A stretch of DNA of 64,000 nt, from NCBI RefSeq assembly GCF_000310225.1, contig NZ_AMXF01000001.1, positions 62,001 through 126,000 of the forward strand, given 5' to 3'. The notes below the pieces were generated by a model that was not told the origin of the DNA, searched no databases, and saw only the letters and a list, made by a program, of their open reading frames with translations. A program made the translations under genes and the position numbers. Positions within the stretch are counted from its first letter, which is position 1. The number at the start of each line of letters is the position of its first letter. The stretch is from Thauera phenylacetica B4P. GTDB taxonomy: Bacteria > Pseudomonadota > Gammaproteobacteria > Burkholderiales > Rhodocyclaceae. Shown in pieces: positions 39,601 through 49,500 of this stretch.

Positions 39601-41989
39601 GCAGGCGGTGGTCGGCTTCTTCGTCAACACGCTTGTTTTGCGCTTGCGTCTCGACGGGCGCATGGGCCTTACCCAGGTTCTGGCCCAGGCCAGAGAGGCT
39701 GGACTTGGCGCTCAGTCGAACCAGGACCTGCCCTTCGAGCAACTCGTCGAGGCGCTGCAGCCCGAGCGCAGCCTGAGCCACAGTCCCTTGTTCCAGGTGA
39801 TGTTCAACCACCTTCAGGAGGACTACGGCGCGTTTGCGCGCCAGACCGGTCTGGTCGTGGAGAGGCTGCCGCTGCTCGAACAGGAAGCGCAGTTCGAATT
39901 GACGCTGGACACCCGTGAGCATTCGGACGGTCGTGTGACTGCCCATCTGACCTATGCACGCGACCTGTTCGAGCCGTCGCGCATCGAGCGTCTGGCCGGC
40001 CATTACATCGTGTTGCTGCGTGCGTTGGTCGAGCGGCCCGAGCAGGCGCTGGGCGACGTTGCAATGCTGGACGGCGAGGAGCTGGGACAGATCGAGCAAT
40101 GGGCGCAGAACCCGCAACGCTACCCCGATGGGGAGCCGGTTCATCGCCTGATCGAACGCCAAGTGACGCATCGGCCCAATGCGGCAGCCTTGATTCTGGG
40201 CGATGAGGCCTTGAGCTATGCGGAACTCGACGCCCGCGCCAATCGCCTTGCACACCGGTTGATTGGCATGGGGGTGACGCCGGAGCAGCGGGTGGGCCTG
40301 GCTGTCGAGCGTTCGATCGACATGATCGTGGCTTTGCTGGCCATCTTGAAGGCGGGAGGGGTCTTTGTTCCCTTGGATCCTCAGTATCCGGCCGAGCGGC
40401 TGGCTGCCATGGTCGAGGATAGCCGGACCCGGCTCGTGCTTGCACAAAGCCACGTCCGCGAGCGGCTTCCCGCCGGACCAGCGCTGCATGTTCTGGCGCT
40501 GGACGAACTCGATCTCGATGGCGAGCCCGCCCACGCTCCTGTGATCGCACTGCACGGCGAGAACCTCGCCTATGTGATCTACACCTCTGGCTCAACCGGC
40601 AAACCCAAGGGTGTGGCTGTCGCGCATCGCGCGCTCGTCGAGCACGCCCAGCTGTCGGCGGCGTTTTCCAGCCTGACGCCGGACGACCGGATGCTCCAGT
40701 TCGCGACGCTGAATTTCGATGGCTTCATTGAGCAGCTGTTTCCGCCGCTGATCGTGGGGGCGACCGTCGTCCTGCGCGGGCCGGATCTGTGGAGTCCAGA
40801 CGAGTTCCTGCGTGAGGTGCGCGAACGCCGCATCAGCATCGTCGATCTGCCGACCGCTTACTGGTTCGCGCTGATCCAGTCGTTCGCCCGTAACGGACAA
40901 CGCGATTACGGCAGTCTGCGCGAGGTTCATATCGGTGGAGAGGCAATGCCCGCCGAGGCAGTACCGGTCTGGAACGAGGCCGGCCTGAGCGGGGTGAAGC
41001 TTCTCAATACCTACGGACCGACTGAGGCGGTGGTCGTCGCCTCCCTGCTTGATTGCACCGCCCATGTTGCGGGTGAACGTACTCTGCCGGTTCACATGCC
41101 AATCGGCCGGCCGCTGCCGGGCCGCAGTTTACGCGTGCTGGACGTCGATCTGCAGCCGGTACCGGCCGGTGTGGTGGGCGAGCTGTACATCGGCGGCCCG
41201 CTGCTCGCCCGCGGCTACCTGGACCGGGCAGGACTCACTGCGGAGCGTTTCGTGGCTGACCCCTTCGACGCGGATGGCGGCGGTCTGTACCGCACCGGCG
41301 ACCGCGTACGCTGGAATGCTGATGGGGACTTGGAATACCTGGGGCGCATCGACCATCAGGTGAAGATCCGCGGCTTCCGCGTCGAGTTGGGCGAGATCGA
41401 GGCGCAGTTGCTGGCGCAGCCCGAGGTCCGGGAGGCAGTGGTGGTGGAGAAGGACGCCCGGCTGGTCGCCTACGTGTCGCCACCGAAGGGGCTGGCGATC
41501 GATGTGCGCGAACTGCGCGCCCGGCTCACCCGTGTGCTCCCAGACTACATGGTGCCCGGCGTGGTCGTGTCGCTGGAATCCTTGCCGCTGAACCCGAACG
41601 GTAAGGTGGATCGGCGCGCACTGCCCCAACCCGAACGCCCGAGTCAGCTCACATTCGAGGCTCCGCAAGGCGAAGTGGAGGCGGTTCTGGCGCAGCTCTG
41701 GGCCGAATTGCTCGGCATTGAGCGTATCGGCCGACGCGACAATTTCTTTGAGCTGGGAGGGCATTCGCTGCTGCTGCTCAAGCTCCACCAGCGCCTCGAT
41801 GGCCATTGTTTTGCAGTCACTCCTTCCGTCGTCGATCTGTTCAGGTATCCGACGATCGAGTCCCTGGCAGTGTTTCTGACCACAGGCCCAGCCACGGGCG
41901 ACACGCGGCAACAAGTCGCAGAGCGGGCGGAACGGCAGCGGCAAGCGTTCTTGCCGCGTCGGCCGCAGATGGAGAGGAGCGGCTCATGA
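36650..41989 (+). CDS. NRPS with fatty-acyl-AMP-ligase starter (FAAL-ACP-C-A-T)
   Basis: The protein has 1779 residues from MTIQNISPDHAFTPPDNF. FAAL lies at about 12-590 (YTSGSTSSPKGV at 180, LFHDMGLIGGLLQPFYSG). An ACP follows with FALGGNSLAAVQL (about 627-640). The C domain spans about 698-1110 (MHHIVSDGAS active site). The A domain spans about 1150-1650 ([22 protein letters not shown]) and the T domain has [10 protein letters not shown] (about 1700). It should load a fatty acid onto the ACP and couple it to the first amino acid. By position, the A-domain pocket reads D-G-E-D-H-G-T-V-V-K; the acidic residues at sites 239 and 278 would suit a positively charged side chain, but I do not assign it. 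Its stop overlaps the PKS start by 4 bases. Confidence 0.93.
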   Translation: MTIQNISPDHAFTPPDNFVECLRRLAADRPEDVALIVAEERDGQLVEAALTYRAFDQRVRALASLLQRRFDKGDRVLILLDNDGDYAASMFACFFAGVIAVPAFPPESIRPQHLARLTGIAADAQARGILTASAIQSLVGGAAAQFGLSSVIAVDEVDLATADEWHPHEPAPEDVAFLQYTSGSTSSPKGVMVTHGCLMANERAIREGLSIGADDKFGVWSPLFHDMGLIGGLLQPFYSGIPCVLCSPRFFLERPVRWLEMISRHRVTISGGPDFAYRLCLDRVKETQVDGLDLSSWRIAYTGAEPVRHDTMDAFIERYAPVGFQAGAVYPCYGLAEATLFVTGGRRGSGMVVNRFDADALSRRTAVEAAGGTALVGCGRVPSAHEIRIADPQTGEVAAAGAIGEVWAAGPSIAAGYWNKPRETAEAFVERDGTRWLRTGDLGFVREGELFVAGRLKDMIIVRGHNLYPQDIERAVEAEVEAVRKGRVTAFAVDVDGQEGVGLAAEVSRGLQKLIAPQALADALSAVVSEQCGEAPRVVVLLNPGALPKTSSGKLQRSACRKGWMDRSLDAYALFEGGRAVGGQEGDAESAGNDAPPLDELARALADVWRDVLKHDAARPYAGDAHFFALGGNSLAAVQLAARIAQRWGCDFPPRLVFEHPRLQDQGAAIRRSQQAGVRESASVIPVLSAEHRAQPLPLSSAQQRQWFLWQLDPQSTAYHVQGALRLSGALDAEAMREAVAGLTQRHESLRTVFRARADGEVEQIVQPGGSLDLHLIDLRDAADTEREARTAEALRALNAQPFDLTRGPLVRAALVRLADQVHVLALVMHHIVSDGASMQILVDELAALYAARLAGAGASTFPALDVQYADYAAWQHGHPDKDAHEHQLAFWRKQLEVEPGEAQPVLALPADHPRQPVARYRAAQHSFEIPDELLVGLRGLTESHGATLFTVLLAAFQALLYRYTGQHDIRVGVPVANRGRPELQAVVGFFVNTLVLRLRLDGRMGLTQVLAQAREAGLGAQSNQDLPFEQLVEALQPERSLSHSPLFQVMFNHLQEDYGAFARQTGLVVERLPLLEQEAQFELTLDTREHSDGRVTAHLTYARDLFEPSRIERLAGHYIVLLRALVERPEQALGDVAMLDGEELGQIEQWAQNPQRYPDGEPVHRLIERQVTHRPNAAALILGDEALSYAELDARANRLAHRLIGMGVTPEQRVGLAVERSIDMIVALLAILKAGGVFVPLDPQYPAERLAAMVEDSRTRLVLAQSHVRERLPAGPALHVLALDELDLDGEPAHAPVIALHGENLAYVIYTSGSTGKPKGVAVAHRALVEHAQLSAAFSSLTPDDRMLQFATLNFDGFIEQLFPPLIVGATVVLRGPDLWSPDEFLREVRERRISIVDLPTAYWFALIQSFARNGQRDYGSLREVHIGGEAMPAEAVPVWNEAGLSGVKLLNTYGPTEAVVVASLLDCTAHVAGERTLPVHMPIGRPLPGRSLRVLDVDLQPVPAGVVGELYIGGPLLARGYLDRAGLTAERFVADPFDADGGGLYRTGDRVRWNADGDLEYLGRIDHQVKIRGFRVELGEIEAQLLAQPEVREAVVVEKDARLVAYVSPPKGLAIDVRELRARLTRVLPDYMVPGVVVSLESLPLNPNGKVDRRALPQPERPSQLTFEAPQGEVEAVLAQLWAELLGIERIGRRDNFFELGGHSLLLLKLHQRLDGHCFAVTPSVVDLFRYPTIESLAVFLTTGPATGDTRQQVAERAERQRQAFLPRRPQMERSGS

Positions 41990-44900
41990 GTCATACACCC
42001 GAAGCGTTCACTGGCGTCGAGATCGCCATTGTCGGCATGGCTGGTCGCTTTCCAGGTGCCCCGGACGTCGACGCGTTGTGGCGCAATGTCCGCGATGGTG
42101 TCGAATCGGTTGCCACACTGGGTGACGAGGACTTGCGCGCACGCGGCGTTTCAGCTGCGGCACTCGCCGAGCCGGGTTATGTCAAGAAGGGCATCCTCCT
42201 GGAGGACATAGAGCGGTTCGACGCCGACTTCTTTGGCTACTTGCCACGCGAGGCCGAGCGCATCGATCCGCAGCAGCGCTTGTTCTTGGAGGCGGCGTGG
42301 CAGGCCATGGAACACGCCGGCTACGGCGGCGGTACGGGTGCGGCTATGGTCGGTGTCTATGCCGGTAGCGGTCCAAGCCTCTACCTGCTTCAGCATCTGT
42401 TGCCGTCAATGAGCCTGCGTGACAGCGACATTGCCTCGCTGCTCGGCCTGCTCAATGGCAGCGACCTCGATTCCCTGGTTACTCGCGTCGCCTACAAACT
42501 CGATCTGCGCGGACCGGCTGTTGCGGTGCAGACGGCGTGCTCCACTTCTCTCGCTGCGGTCCATCTTGCTTGTCGAGGGCTGTTGAACCACGAGGCTGAC
42601 ATGGCTCTGGCCGGTGGCGTCTGGATCAACGTGCTGCAGGGCAGCGGTTACCGCTATCAGCCCGGCGCCATCCTGTCACCGGACGGTCATTGCCGTGCCT
42701 TTGATGCCAAGGCCGGGGGAACGCTGATCGGCAGCGGCGTCGGCGTGGTGGTGCTCAAACGCTTGAACGAGGCGATTGCCGACGGCGACACCATTCACGC
42801 CGTCATCAAAGGGTCCGCGATGAACAACGACGGCGCGGCCAAGGTGGGCTACACGGCGCCGAGCGTCGACGGCCAGGCGGCGGTGATCCTCGCAGCGCAG
42901 GCCATGGCAGACGTAAGCGCAGACACCATCGGCTACGTCGAGGCGCACGGCACCGGCACCACGCTTGGCGACCCGATTGAGATCGCCGCCTTGACCCAGG
43001 CGTTTCGGGGTGGCACCGACCGCAAGGGCCATTGCGCCATCGGTTCGGTGAAGACCAACGTTGGCCACCTGGACGCTGCGGCCGGTGTGACGGGTCTCAT
43101 CAAGACAGTCTTGGCGCTCAAGCACCGCACTTTGCCGCCGAGCTTGAACTTCGATGATCCCAATCCGCAGATCGACTTCTCCGGTAGTCCCTTTTATGTG
43201 AATACCGAGGCCAAGGACTGGCCCGCGTCGCCTGCGCCTCGGCGCGCTGGAGTGAGTTCTTTCGGCATGGGTGGAACCAATGTGCATCTGGTTCTGGAAG
43301 AAGCACCCCAGGACAGCGAAGGTGTCACGCAGCAGAACGACGCCGGTGCGTCCGACGGCGGTATGCAGGCAGTGATGTTGTCGGCGCGCAGCGCTACGGC
43401 ATTGGACGCAGCCAACCACGAACTGGCAGAGTATTTGGAGAGGCATCCTGGCCTGCGCTTGGCCGATGTCGCCCACACGCTGCGCGTCGGGCGCAAGCAC
43501 TTCGGCCATCGCGCGGTTGCACTCGTTCGCGACCGGGAAAATGCGATTCACGCGCTCACCCAGCATGACTCGCTCACTTTCTTCCATGGAGAGGCGCTGT
43601 CGGATCGTCCCACGGTGGCTTTCCTTTTCCCTGGACAGGGAGCACAGCATACGAACATGGTCCGTGCGTTGTATGAGCGCGAGGCCGTGTACCGGGAGAC
43701 GGTCGATCGCTGCAGCGAGTTGCTGCGCCCGCACCTGGCACTGGATCTGCGCGAACTGCTGTTTTCTGCGATGTCGGATGAAGTGACGGTAGGGGAGCGA
43801 CTGGCGCAGACCGCAATCACCCAGCCGGCCCTCTTCGTGGTCGAGTACGCATTCGCTCTGTGGTGGATGCATCAAGGCATCCGGCCTGACGCCATGCTTG
43901 GGCACAGCATCGGCGAGTACGTGGCTGCCTGCTTGGCCGGTGTGTTCTCGTTGGAGGATGCATTGAGCATCGTCGCGGCGCGCGGCCGGCTGCTGCAAGC
44001 CACTGAGCCCGGCGCCATGCTGGCCGTCAGCCTGCCTGAGACGCACCTGCAGGCTCACCCGTACGCCGGATGCGATCTGGCTGCCGTCAACGCGGCTGAT
44101 CTGTGCGTGCTCTCTGGTCCCGTCGAGGCGATCGACCAAGCCGAGCGCGGTCTGGCGGGCTGCGGTGTGGCGGTGCGACGCTTGCACGTGTCGCATGCCT
44201 TCCACTCGGCCCTGGTCGAACCCATGCTCGGCGAGTTCGAGGCGTTGCTGTCGCGCGTCGAGCTTTCTGCACCTCAGATTCCTTTTGTTTCCAATCTCAG
44301 CGGCCGCTGGATCACTGCCGATGAGGCATGCAGTCCGGCTTATTGGGTACGGCATGTACGCGGTACGGTGCGATTTACCGATGGGTTGGACGAACTGTTC
44401 GCCAAATCAGACCGCGTGCTGCTCGAAGTCGGGCCGGGCGAGACCTTGAGCACGCTGGCGCGCCGCCATGCGCGGGCTGGTGCGAGGCCGATGCTGGCAT
44501 CGCAGTGCCACCCCCAGCGCGCGGCGTACAACGCTGACCAGCCGGTGCGCTGCCTGGCGCAATTGTGGGTAGCGGGAGCTGAGGTTGAGGCTGCGCCTCT
44601 CTTCTGTGGCGTATCAGGCCGTCGCGTGCCGCTGCCCACCTATCCGTTTGAACGCCAATCGTACTGGGTGGAGCCGCCCAAGGAACCGGCCGGCAAGGTC
44701 GCTGAGAAGCCAGCGTCTGTCGGGCGCGACATTGCCGACTGGTTCTACGCGCCGACGTGGAAGCGCGTTCAGCCCCTGGTGCGGTCTGCGGACGAAGCTG
44801 CATCTTCTCGCGGCAGCATGCTGGTGATCGGCGACCCAAATGGGCTGACCGACCGGCTGTGCCAAGAACTGCGGGCGATGGGTCGAACTGTGGTTCGGGT

Positions 44901-46533
44901 GGAGCAGGGGCACGAGTTCGCTCAGATGGGGGCGCACCGCTACGCAGTGCGTCCCGGCGAGCGGGCAGACCTCGAGCGGCTACTGCGCCACGTGGAAGCG
45001 GAGGTCGGCCTGCCGTCCGATGTCTGTCATCTGTGGAATGTCGAGCTCGGAGACGTTCCGTCGCAACCGGAAGAAGTGCTTGAGCGCAGCTTCTTTAGTC
45101 TGCTGGCGCTGGCGCAGGTGCTGGGTGCCGCGGGCGGGCGAAAGGTCTCGCTCACGGTGGTGGCGAACCAGCTTGAGGATGTGACGGGAACCGAACCTTT
45201 GTGCCCAGAAAAGGCGACCCTGCATGGCCCCTGCAAGGTCATGCCGCAGGAGTATCCGCATCTCGCATGCCGGGTGGTCGACGTGCTGCCTTCTGCCGAC
45301 GCCGATGTGTTGGACCGGGTCGTGCAGCAGATCGTTGCCGAAATCGAGATGCCAGACGGCGAGTCGGTTGTGGCATACCGCGGCCCGCATCGTTGGGTGA
45401 GGACATTCGAGCCCGCCCATCCCGCGCTTCGAGGCGAAGAGGCTTCCGCCCAGCGGCTGCGCAAGAACGGCGTCTATCTGATCACCGGCGGCCTGGGCGG
45501 TATCGGACTCACGTTCGCTCGCTACTTGGCCCGGCAGTGGCAGGCACGGTTGGTACTGATCGGGCGCAACATCTCGTCGGACCAAGCCAAAGCGGTGGCC
45601 GAGCTGGAGGCGCTTGGTGCGGAGGTGTTGCCCCTTCAGGCCGACGTGGCCGATGCTGTACAGATGCGAGCGGCACTCGACGAGGTGCGGCGCCGCTTTG
45701 GCGTTTTGCATGGGGTTGTTCATGCGGCGGGTGTGGCGGGAGGCGGCATGATCGCGCAGCGGGAGCGTGCGGCAGTCGAGCAGGTGTTCGCGCCGAAGGT
45801 GTTAGGCACTCAGGTGTTGATGTCGCAAATCGCGAACGAGGCGCGTGATTTCGTTGTGTTCTGCTCCTCGCTCGCCAGCCTCGCTGGCGGTTTGGGCAAG
45901 GTCGACTATGCCGCCGCAAATGCCTATCTCGACGCAGTGGCAGCGGATGCCGCGCGTTCTCCCGGTGCATCGGTGGTCTCGGTCAACTGGGACGGTTGGC
46001 GCGAGGTCGGCATGGCAGCAGGGACGCCGCTGCCAGACCAATTTGGGATCGGACCCGAGCAGGGGGTGCTGATTTTCGAGCGCGTCGCTACCGGTTTTCT
46101 GCATCCACAAGTCGTCGTGTCAACGACCGACCTAAGCGCTCGTCTGGACGTGAATGGCGACGCCATTCTGTCCATCATGGCTGCCGAACCGTCCCCACAT
46201 CGACCCGATCGCAGCCATCCGCGTCCGCGCATTTCTGCTGAATATGTGGCGCCGTCCGGAGACCTTGAATGTGGTTTGGCTCGCATCTGGACCGATGTGC
46301 TCGGCATTGCTCCCCTGGGAGCGGATGACAACCTGTTCGAACTCGGGGGCGACTCGCTGCTTGCGATCCAACTGCTGGCCAAGGTGAGAAGCACTTACGG
46401 CGTCGACCTGCATCCTGCCGTGTTTTTCAGGGATCCCACGATTGCTGCCTTGGCTGTTCTCATCGAGATGCGTTTGATTGAAGAGATAGAGAACACTGAT
46501 TCCACGACACATCGCGTGTCCGAAAGCGCTTGA
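41986..46533 (+). CDS. Type I PKS module (KS-AT-KR-ACP)
   Basis: The protein has 1515 residues from [22 protein letters not shown] spans about 12-430 with Cys185 (TACSTS), His321 (EAHGTGT) and His361 ([10 protein letters not shown]). AT spans about 540-860 with Ser641 (GHSIGEY) and an HAFHS motif, which usually means malonyl-CoA. KR spans about 1164-1340 with GGLGGIG and the Ser and Tyr1308 ([12 protein letters not shown]). The ACP has Ser1457 ([13 protein letters not shown]). All catalytic residues are present. It adds and ketoreduces one C2 unit between the first and second amino acids, giving a beta-hydroxy-gamma-amino segment as in cupriachelin-like siderophores. Confidence 0.94.
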   Translation: MSHTPEAFTGVEIAIVGMAGRFPGAPDVDALWRNVRDGVESVATLGDEDLRARGVSAAALAEPGYVKKGILLEDIERFDADFFGYLPREAERIDPQQRLFLEAAWQAMEHAGYGGGTGAAMVGVYAGSGPSLYLLQHLLPSMSLRDSDIASLLGLLNGSDLDSLVTRVAYKLDLRGPAVAVQTACSTSLAAVHLACRGLLNHEADMALAGGVWINVLQGSGYRYQPGAILSPDGHCRAFDAKAGGTLIGSGVGVVVLKRLNEAIADGDTIHAVIKGSAMNNDGAAKVGYTAPSVDGQAAVILAAQAMADVSADTIGYVEAHGTGTTLGDPIEIAALTQAFRGGTDRKGHCAIGSVKTNVGHLDAAAGVTGLIKTVLALKHRTLPPSLNFDDPNPQIDFSGSPFYVNTEAKDWPASPAPRRAGVSSFGMGGTNVHLVLEEAPQDSEGVTQQNDAGASDGGMQAVMLSARSATALDAANHELAEYLERHPGLRLADVAHTLRVGRKHFGHRAVALVRDRENAIHALTQHDSLTFFHGEALSDRPTVAFLFPGQGAQHTNMVRALYEREAVYRETVDRCSELLRPHLALDLRELLFSAMSDEVTVGERLAQTAITQPALFVVEYAFALWWMHQGIRPDAMLGHSIGEYVAACLAGVFSLEDALSIVAARGRLLQATEPGAMLAVSLPETHLQAHPYAGCDLAAVNAADLCVLSGPVEAIDQAERGLAGCGVAVRRLHVSHAFHSALVEPMLGEFEALLSRVELSAPQIPFVSNLSGRWITADEACSPAYWVRHVRGTVRFTDGLDELFAKSDRVLLEVGPGETLSTLARRHARAGARPMLASQCHPQRAAYNADQPVRCLAQLWVAGAEVEAAPLFCGVSGRRVPLPTYPFERQSYWVEPPKEPAGKVAEKPASVGRDIADWFYAPTWKRVQPLVRSADEAASSRGSMLVIGDPNGLTDRLCQELRAMGRTVVRVEQGHEFAQMGAHRYAVRPGERADLERLLRHVEAEVGLPSDVCHLWNVELGDVPSQPEEVLERSFFSLLALAQVLGAAGGRKVSLTVVANQLEDVTGTEPLCPEKATLHGPCKVMPQEYPHLACRVVDVLPSADADVLDRVVQQIVAEIEMPDGESVVAYRGPHRWVRTFEPAHPALRGEEASAQRLRKNGVYLITGGLGGIGLTFARYLARQWQARLVLIGRNISSDQAKAVAELEALGAEVLPLQADVADAVQMRAALDEVRRRFGVLHGVVHAAGVAGGGMIAQRERAAVEQVFAPKVLGTQVLMSQIANEARDFVVFCSSLASLAGGLGKVDYAAANAYLDAVAADAARSPGASVVSVNWDGWREVGMAAGTPLPDQFGIGPEQGVLIFERVATGFLHPQVVVSTTDLSARLDVNGDAILSIMAAEPSPHRPDRSHPRPRISAEYVAPSGDLECGLARIWTDVLGIAPLGADDNLFELGGDSLLAIQLLAKVRSTYGVDLHPAVFFRDPTIAALAVLIEMRLIEEIENTDSTTHRVSESA

Positions 46534-46543
46534 GAGATTTGCC

Positions 46544-49500
46544 ATGTCCGACAGTCTGAATCTTTCCACGCGCCGTGCAAATTTGAGCCTGACGCAGCGT
46601 GCCATGTTGCAGGCCCGGCTGCGCGGTGGGCATACGACCAACGCTGCACAGAGCATCACTCCGCGCCAACCCCGATGCGATCGCGCGACCCTGTCGTATG
46701 CCCAGCAGCGGCAGTGGTTTTTGTGGCAGATGAACCCGGAGAGTACCGCCTATCACATGTGCGGCGGACTGGCGCTTACTGGGCATCTTGATGTCAATGT
46801 CATTCGCAGCAGCCTTGATGCGCTCGTCGCCCGTCACGACTCCCTACGGACAACATTCCGTGCGGACGGCGAGGGTGTCGCCGAGCAGATCATCCACGCC
46901 CGTTCGGATATTCGTCTGCCCTACTTCGATCTATCGGACATGGGTGCCGATGAAAAAGCAGTTCGTCTGAAAGACGAGATCGAACGGAGATGCGCGCAGC
47001 CTTTTGTCCTTACGTCTGGGCCGTTGCTGCGCGCCGTGCTGTTCAAAACTGAGAAGAATGAGCATCACCTTGTCGTAGTGATGCACCACATTATTTCCGA
47101 TGAATGGTCGACTCAGATCATTCTCGATGAGATGGCCACTTTGTATGGTGCGTACCTTGAAGGCGCGTCGCCACAGCTGCCGGACTTGCCGATCCAGTAT
47201 GCCGACTATGCAGTGTGGCAAAGGGCATGGATCAACGGTGTAGAAGGTCAGCGCCAGCTCGCCTGGTGGCGAGCGCAGATGGGCGACGAGCATCCGGTGC
47301 TGGCATTGCCGACAGACCGGTCGCGCGCAGGTGACGGCCGATATACCGCGGCACGGCATCGCATCGTGCTGGAAGCAGAGCTTGTGGGCCGACTCCGGCA
47401 GCAGGCGCAGGCCCATGGTGGAACACTTTTCATGGCTCTCCTGACGGCCTTTGAGGCATTGCTGTTCCGGCATACGGGCCAGGCAGACCTTCGGGTTGGC
47501 GTGCCAGTGGCCAACCGCAATCACTCTGAGGTGGACAAGGTCGTTGGTATCTTTGTGAATGCCCAGGTGCTGCGCGCGCAGATCGATGGGCGGATGCCGT
47601 TGGCCGAGTTGTTGGCGCAAACGCGAAACGTTGCGCTTGGGGCTCAGGCGAATCAGGATCTCCCGTTTGAACAGTTGGTTGAAGCACTACAACCCGAGCG
47701 TCATTTGGCTACCCATCCCTTGTTTCAGGTGATGTTCAACCACTTGAGGCGCGACCATCGATCGTTGCAGATATGGTCGGGATTGACTGTGGAGCGCCTT
47801 GATTTCGATGAATCTGATGCTCAGTTCGAGTTGGCGCTGCAAACGTGCGAATACGAGGACGGCCAGATTGAAGCGAGCTTCAGCTATGCCCGGGAGTTGT
47901 TCGAACCTGAGACCATCGATCGGATGGCGGGCCACTACGTGGCGGTGCTGCGTGCGCTGGCCGACCATCCCGAACAGGCGGTAGGCGAGATAGACCTGTT
48001 GAGTGACGCCGAGCGTTGGCAGCTAGCCGATTGGGGCGTGAACGAGCGGCGGTACCCGGATGTGGAGCCGGTGCACCGGCTGATCGAGCGGCGGGTGCAA
48101 GCCCGTCCGGAAGCCACCGCGCTGGTGTTCGGCGACGAGGCCCTGACCTACGCGGAGCTCAACGCGCGAGCCAACCGCCTGGCGCACCGGCTGATTGCCT
48201 TGGGTGTGCGGCCGGAGGTGAAGGTGGGGATTGCGGTGGAGCGCTCCATCGAGATGGTGGTGGGCCTGCTGGCGATCCTGAAGGCGGGCGGGGCCTATGT
48301 GCCGCTGGACCCGGAGTATCCGGGCGAGCGGCTGGCCTTCATGGTTGAGGACAGTGGGATCGGGCTGCTGCTCACGCAAAGCCACTTGGCGGCGCGCGTG
48401 CCGCGCGGCGCTGCCCTGACCGTTCTGAAGTTGGACGCGCTCGATCTGGGCAATGAGCCTGCGGAGAGCCCCCCGTTTGCGCTGCACGGCGAGCACCCGG
48501 CCTACGTGATCTACACGTCTGGTTCCACGGGCAAGCCCAAGGGAGTGATGGTGCGCCACCGGGCGCTGAGCCATTTCCTGCACAGCATGCGGGATGCGCC
48601 CGGCCTGGCGGCCGACGACATCCTGCTGGCGGTCACCTCGCTGTCGTTCGACATCGCCGCACTCGAGCTCTACCTGCCGCTGATCAGTGGGGCCCGGATC
48701 GTGATCGCCTCGCGGGACGAGGCCCGCAACGGCGAGGCGCTCGCCCGGCTCATCGAGCAAAGCCAGACCACGGTGCTGCAGTGCACGCCGGCAAGCTGGC
48801 GACTGCTGCGGGCGGCCGGATGGCCGGGTGCCCAGGGTAGACGCTTCAAGGGCTTGTGCGGCGGTGAGGCCCTGCAGCCCGATCTGGCCCAGGATCTGCT
48901 CAGCATCGGGGTGGATCTTTGGAACATGTACGGTCCCACCGAGACGACGATCTGGTCCGCCGCGGGCCGGGTGGGGGAGGAGGGCCCGCCGCACCTGGGC
49001 CGAGCGATTGCCGCGACACGGTTGCATGTGCTCGATGGCGCGCTGAACCTCGTGCCGCAGGGCGTAGCGGGCGAGCTGTACCTGGGCGGCATCGGCTTGG
49101 CGCGCGGGTATCTGAACCGCGCGGGACTGAGCGCGGAGCGTTTTGTGGCCGACCCGTTCGGGGCCGATGGCGAGCGGCTGTACCGCACCGGCGACCTTGC
49201 GCGGTGGAACGCCGAGGAGCAGCTCGAGTACCTGGGCCGCATCGACCACCAGGTGAAGATCCGCGGTTTCCGGATCGAGGTGGGGGAGGTGGAGGCCCGA
49301 CTGCTGGCGCAATCCGGGGTGCGCGAGGCGGTGGTGGTGGCCAGGGAGGGGCCGGGCGGCGCGCGGCTGATGGGCTACGTCTCGGCGGTGGCGGGGCAGG
49401 CGATCGAGGCAGGCGAGCTGCGTGAGCGGCTGGGCCGGCAGTTGCCGGACTACATGGTGCCCAGTGCGGTGGTGGTGCTGGATGCGCTGCCGCTCAATGC

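Noticed and set aside
37205-40555. 1116-codon open frame antisense to the FAAL-NRPS
   Set aside because: High-GC antisense shadow; the plus strand encodes clear FAAL, C and A domain motifs and the minus translation has none.
42676-44355. 559-codon antisense frame across the PKS
   Set aside because: KS and AT motifs on the plus strand are complete; the antisense product has no family features.
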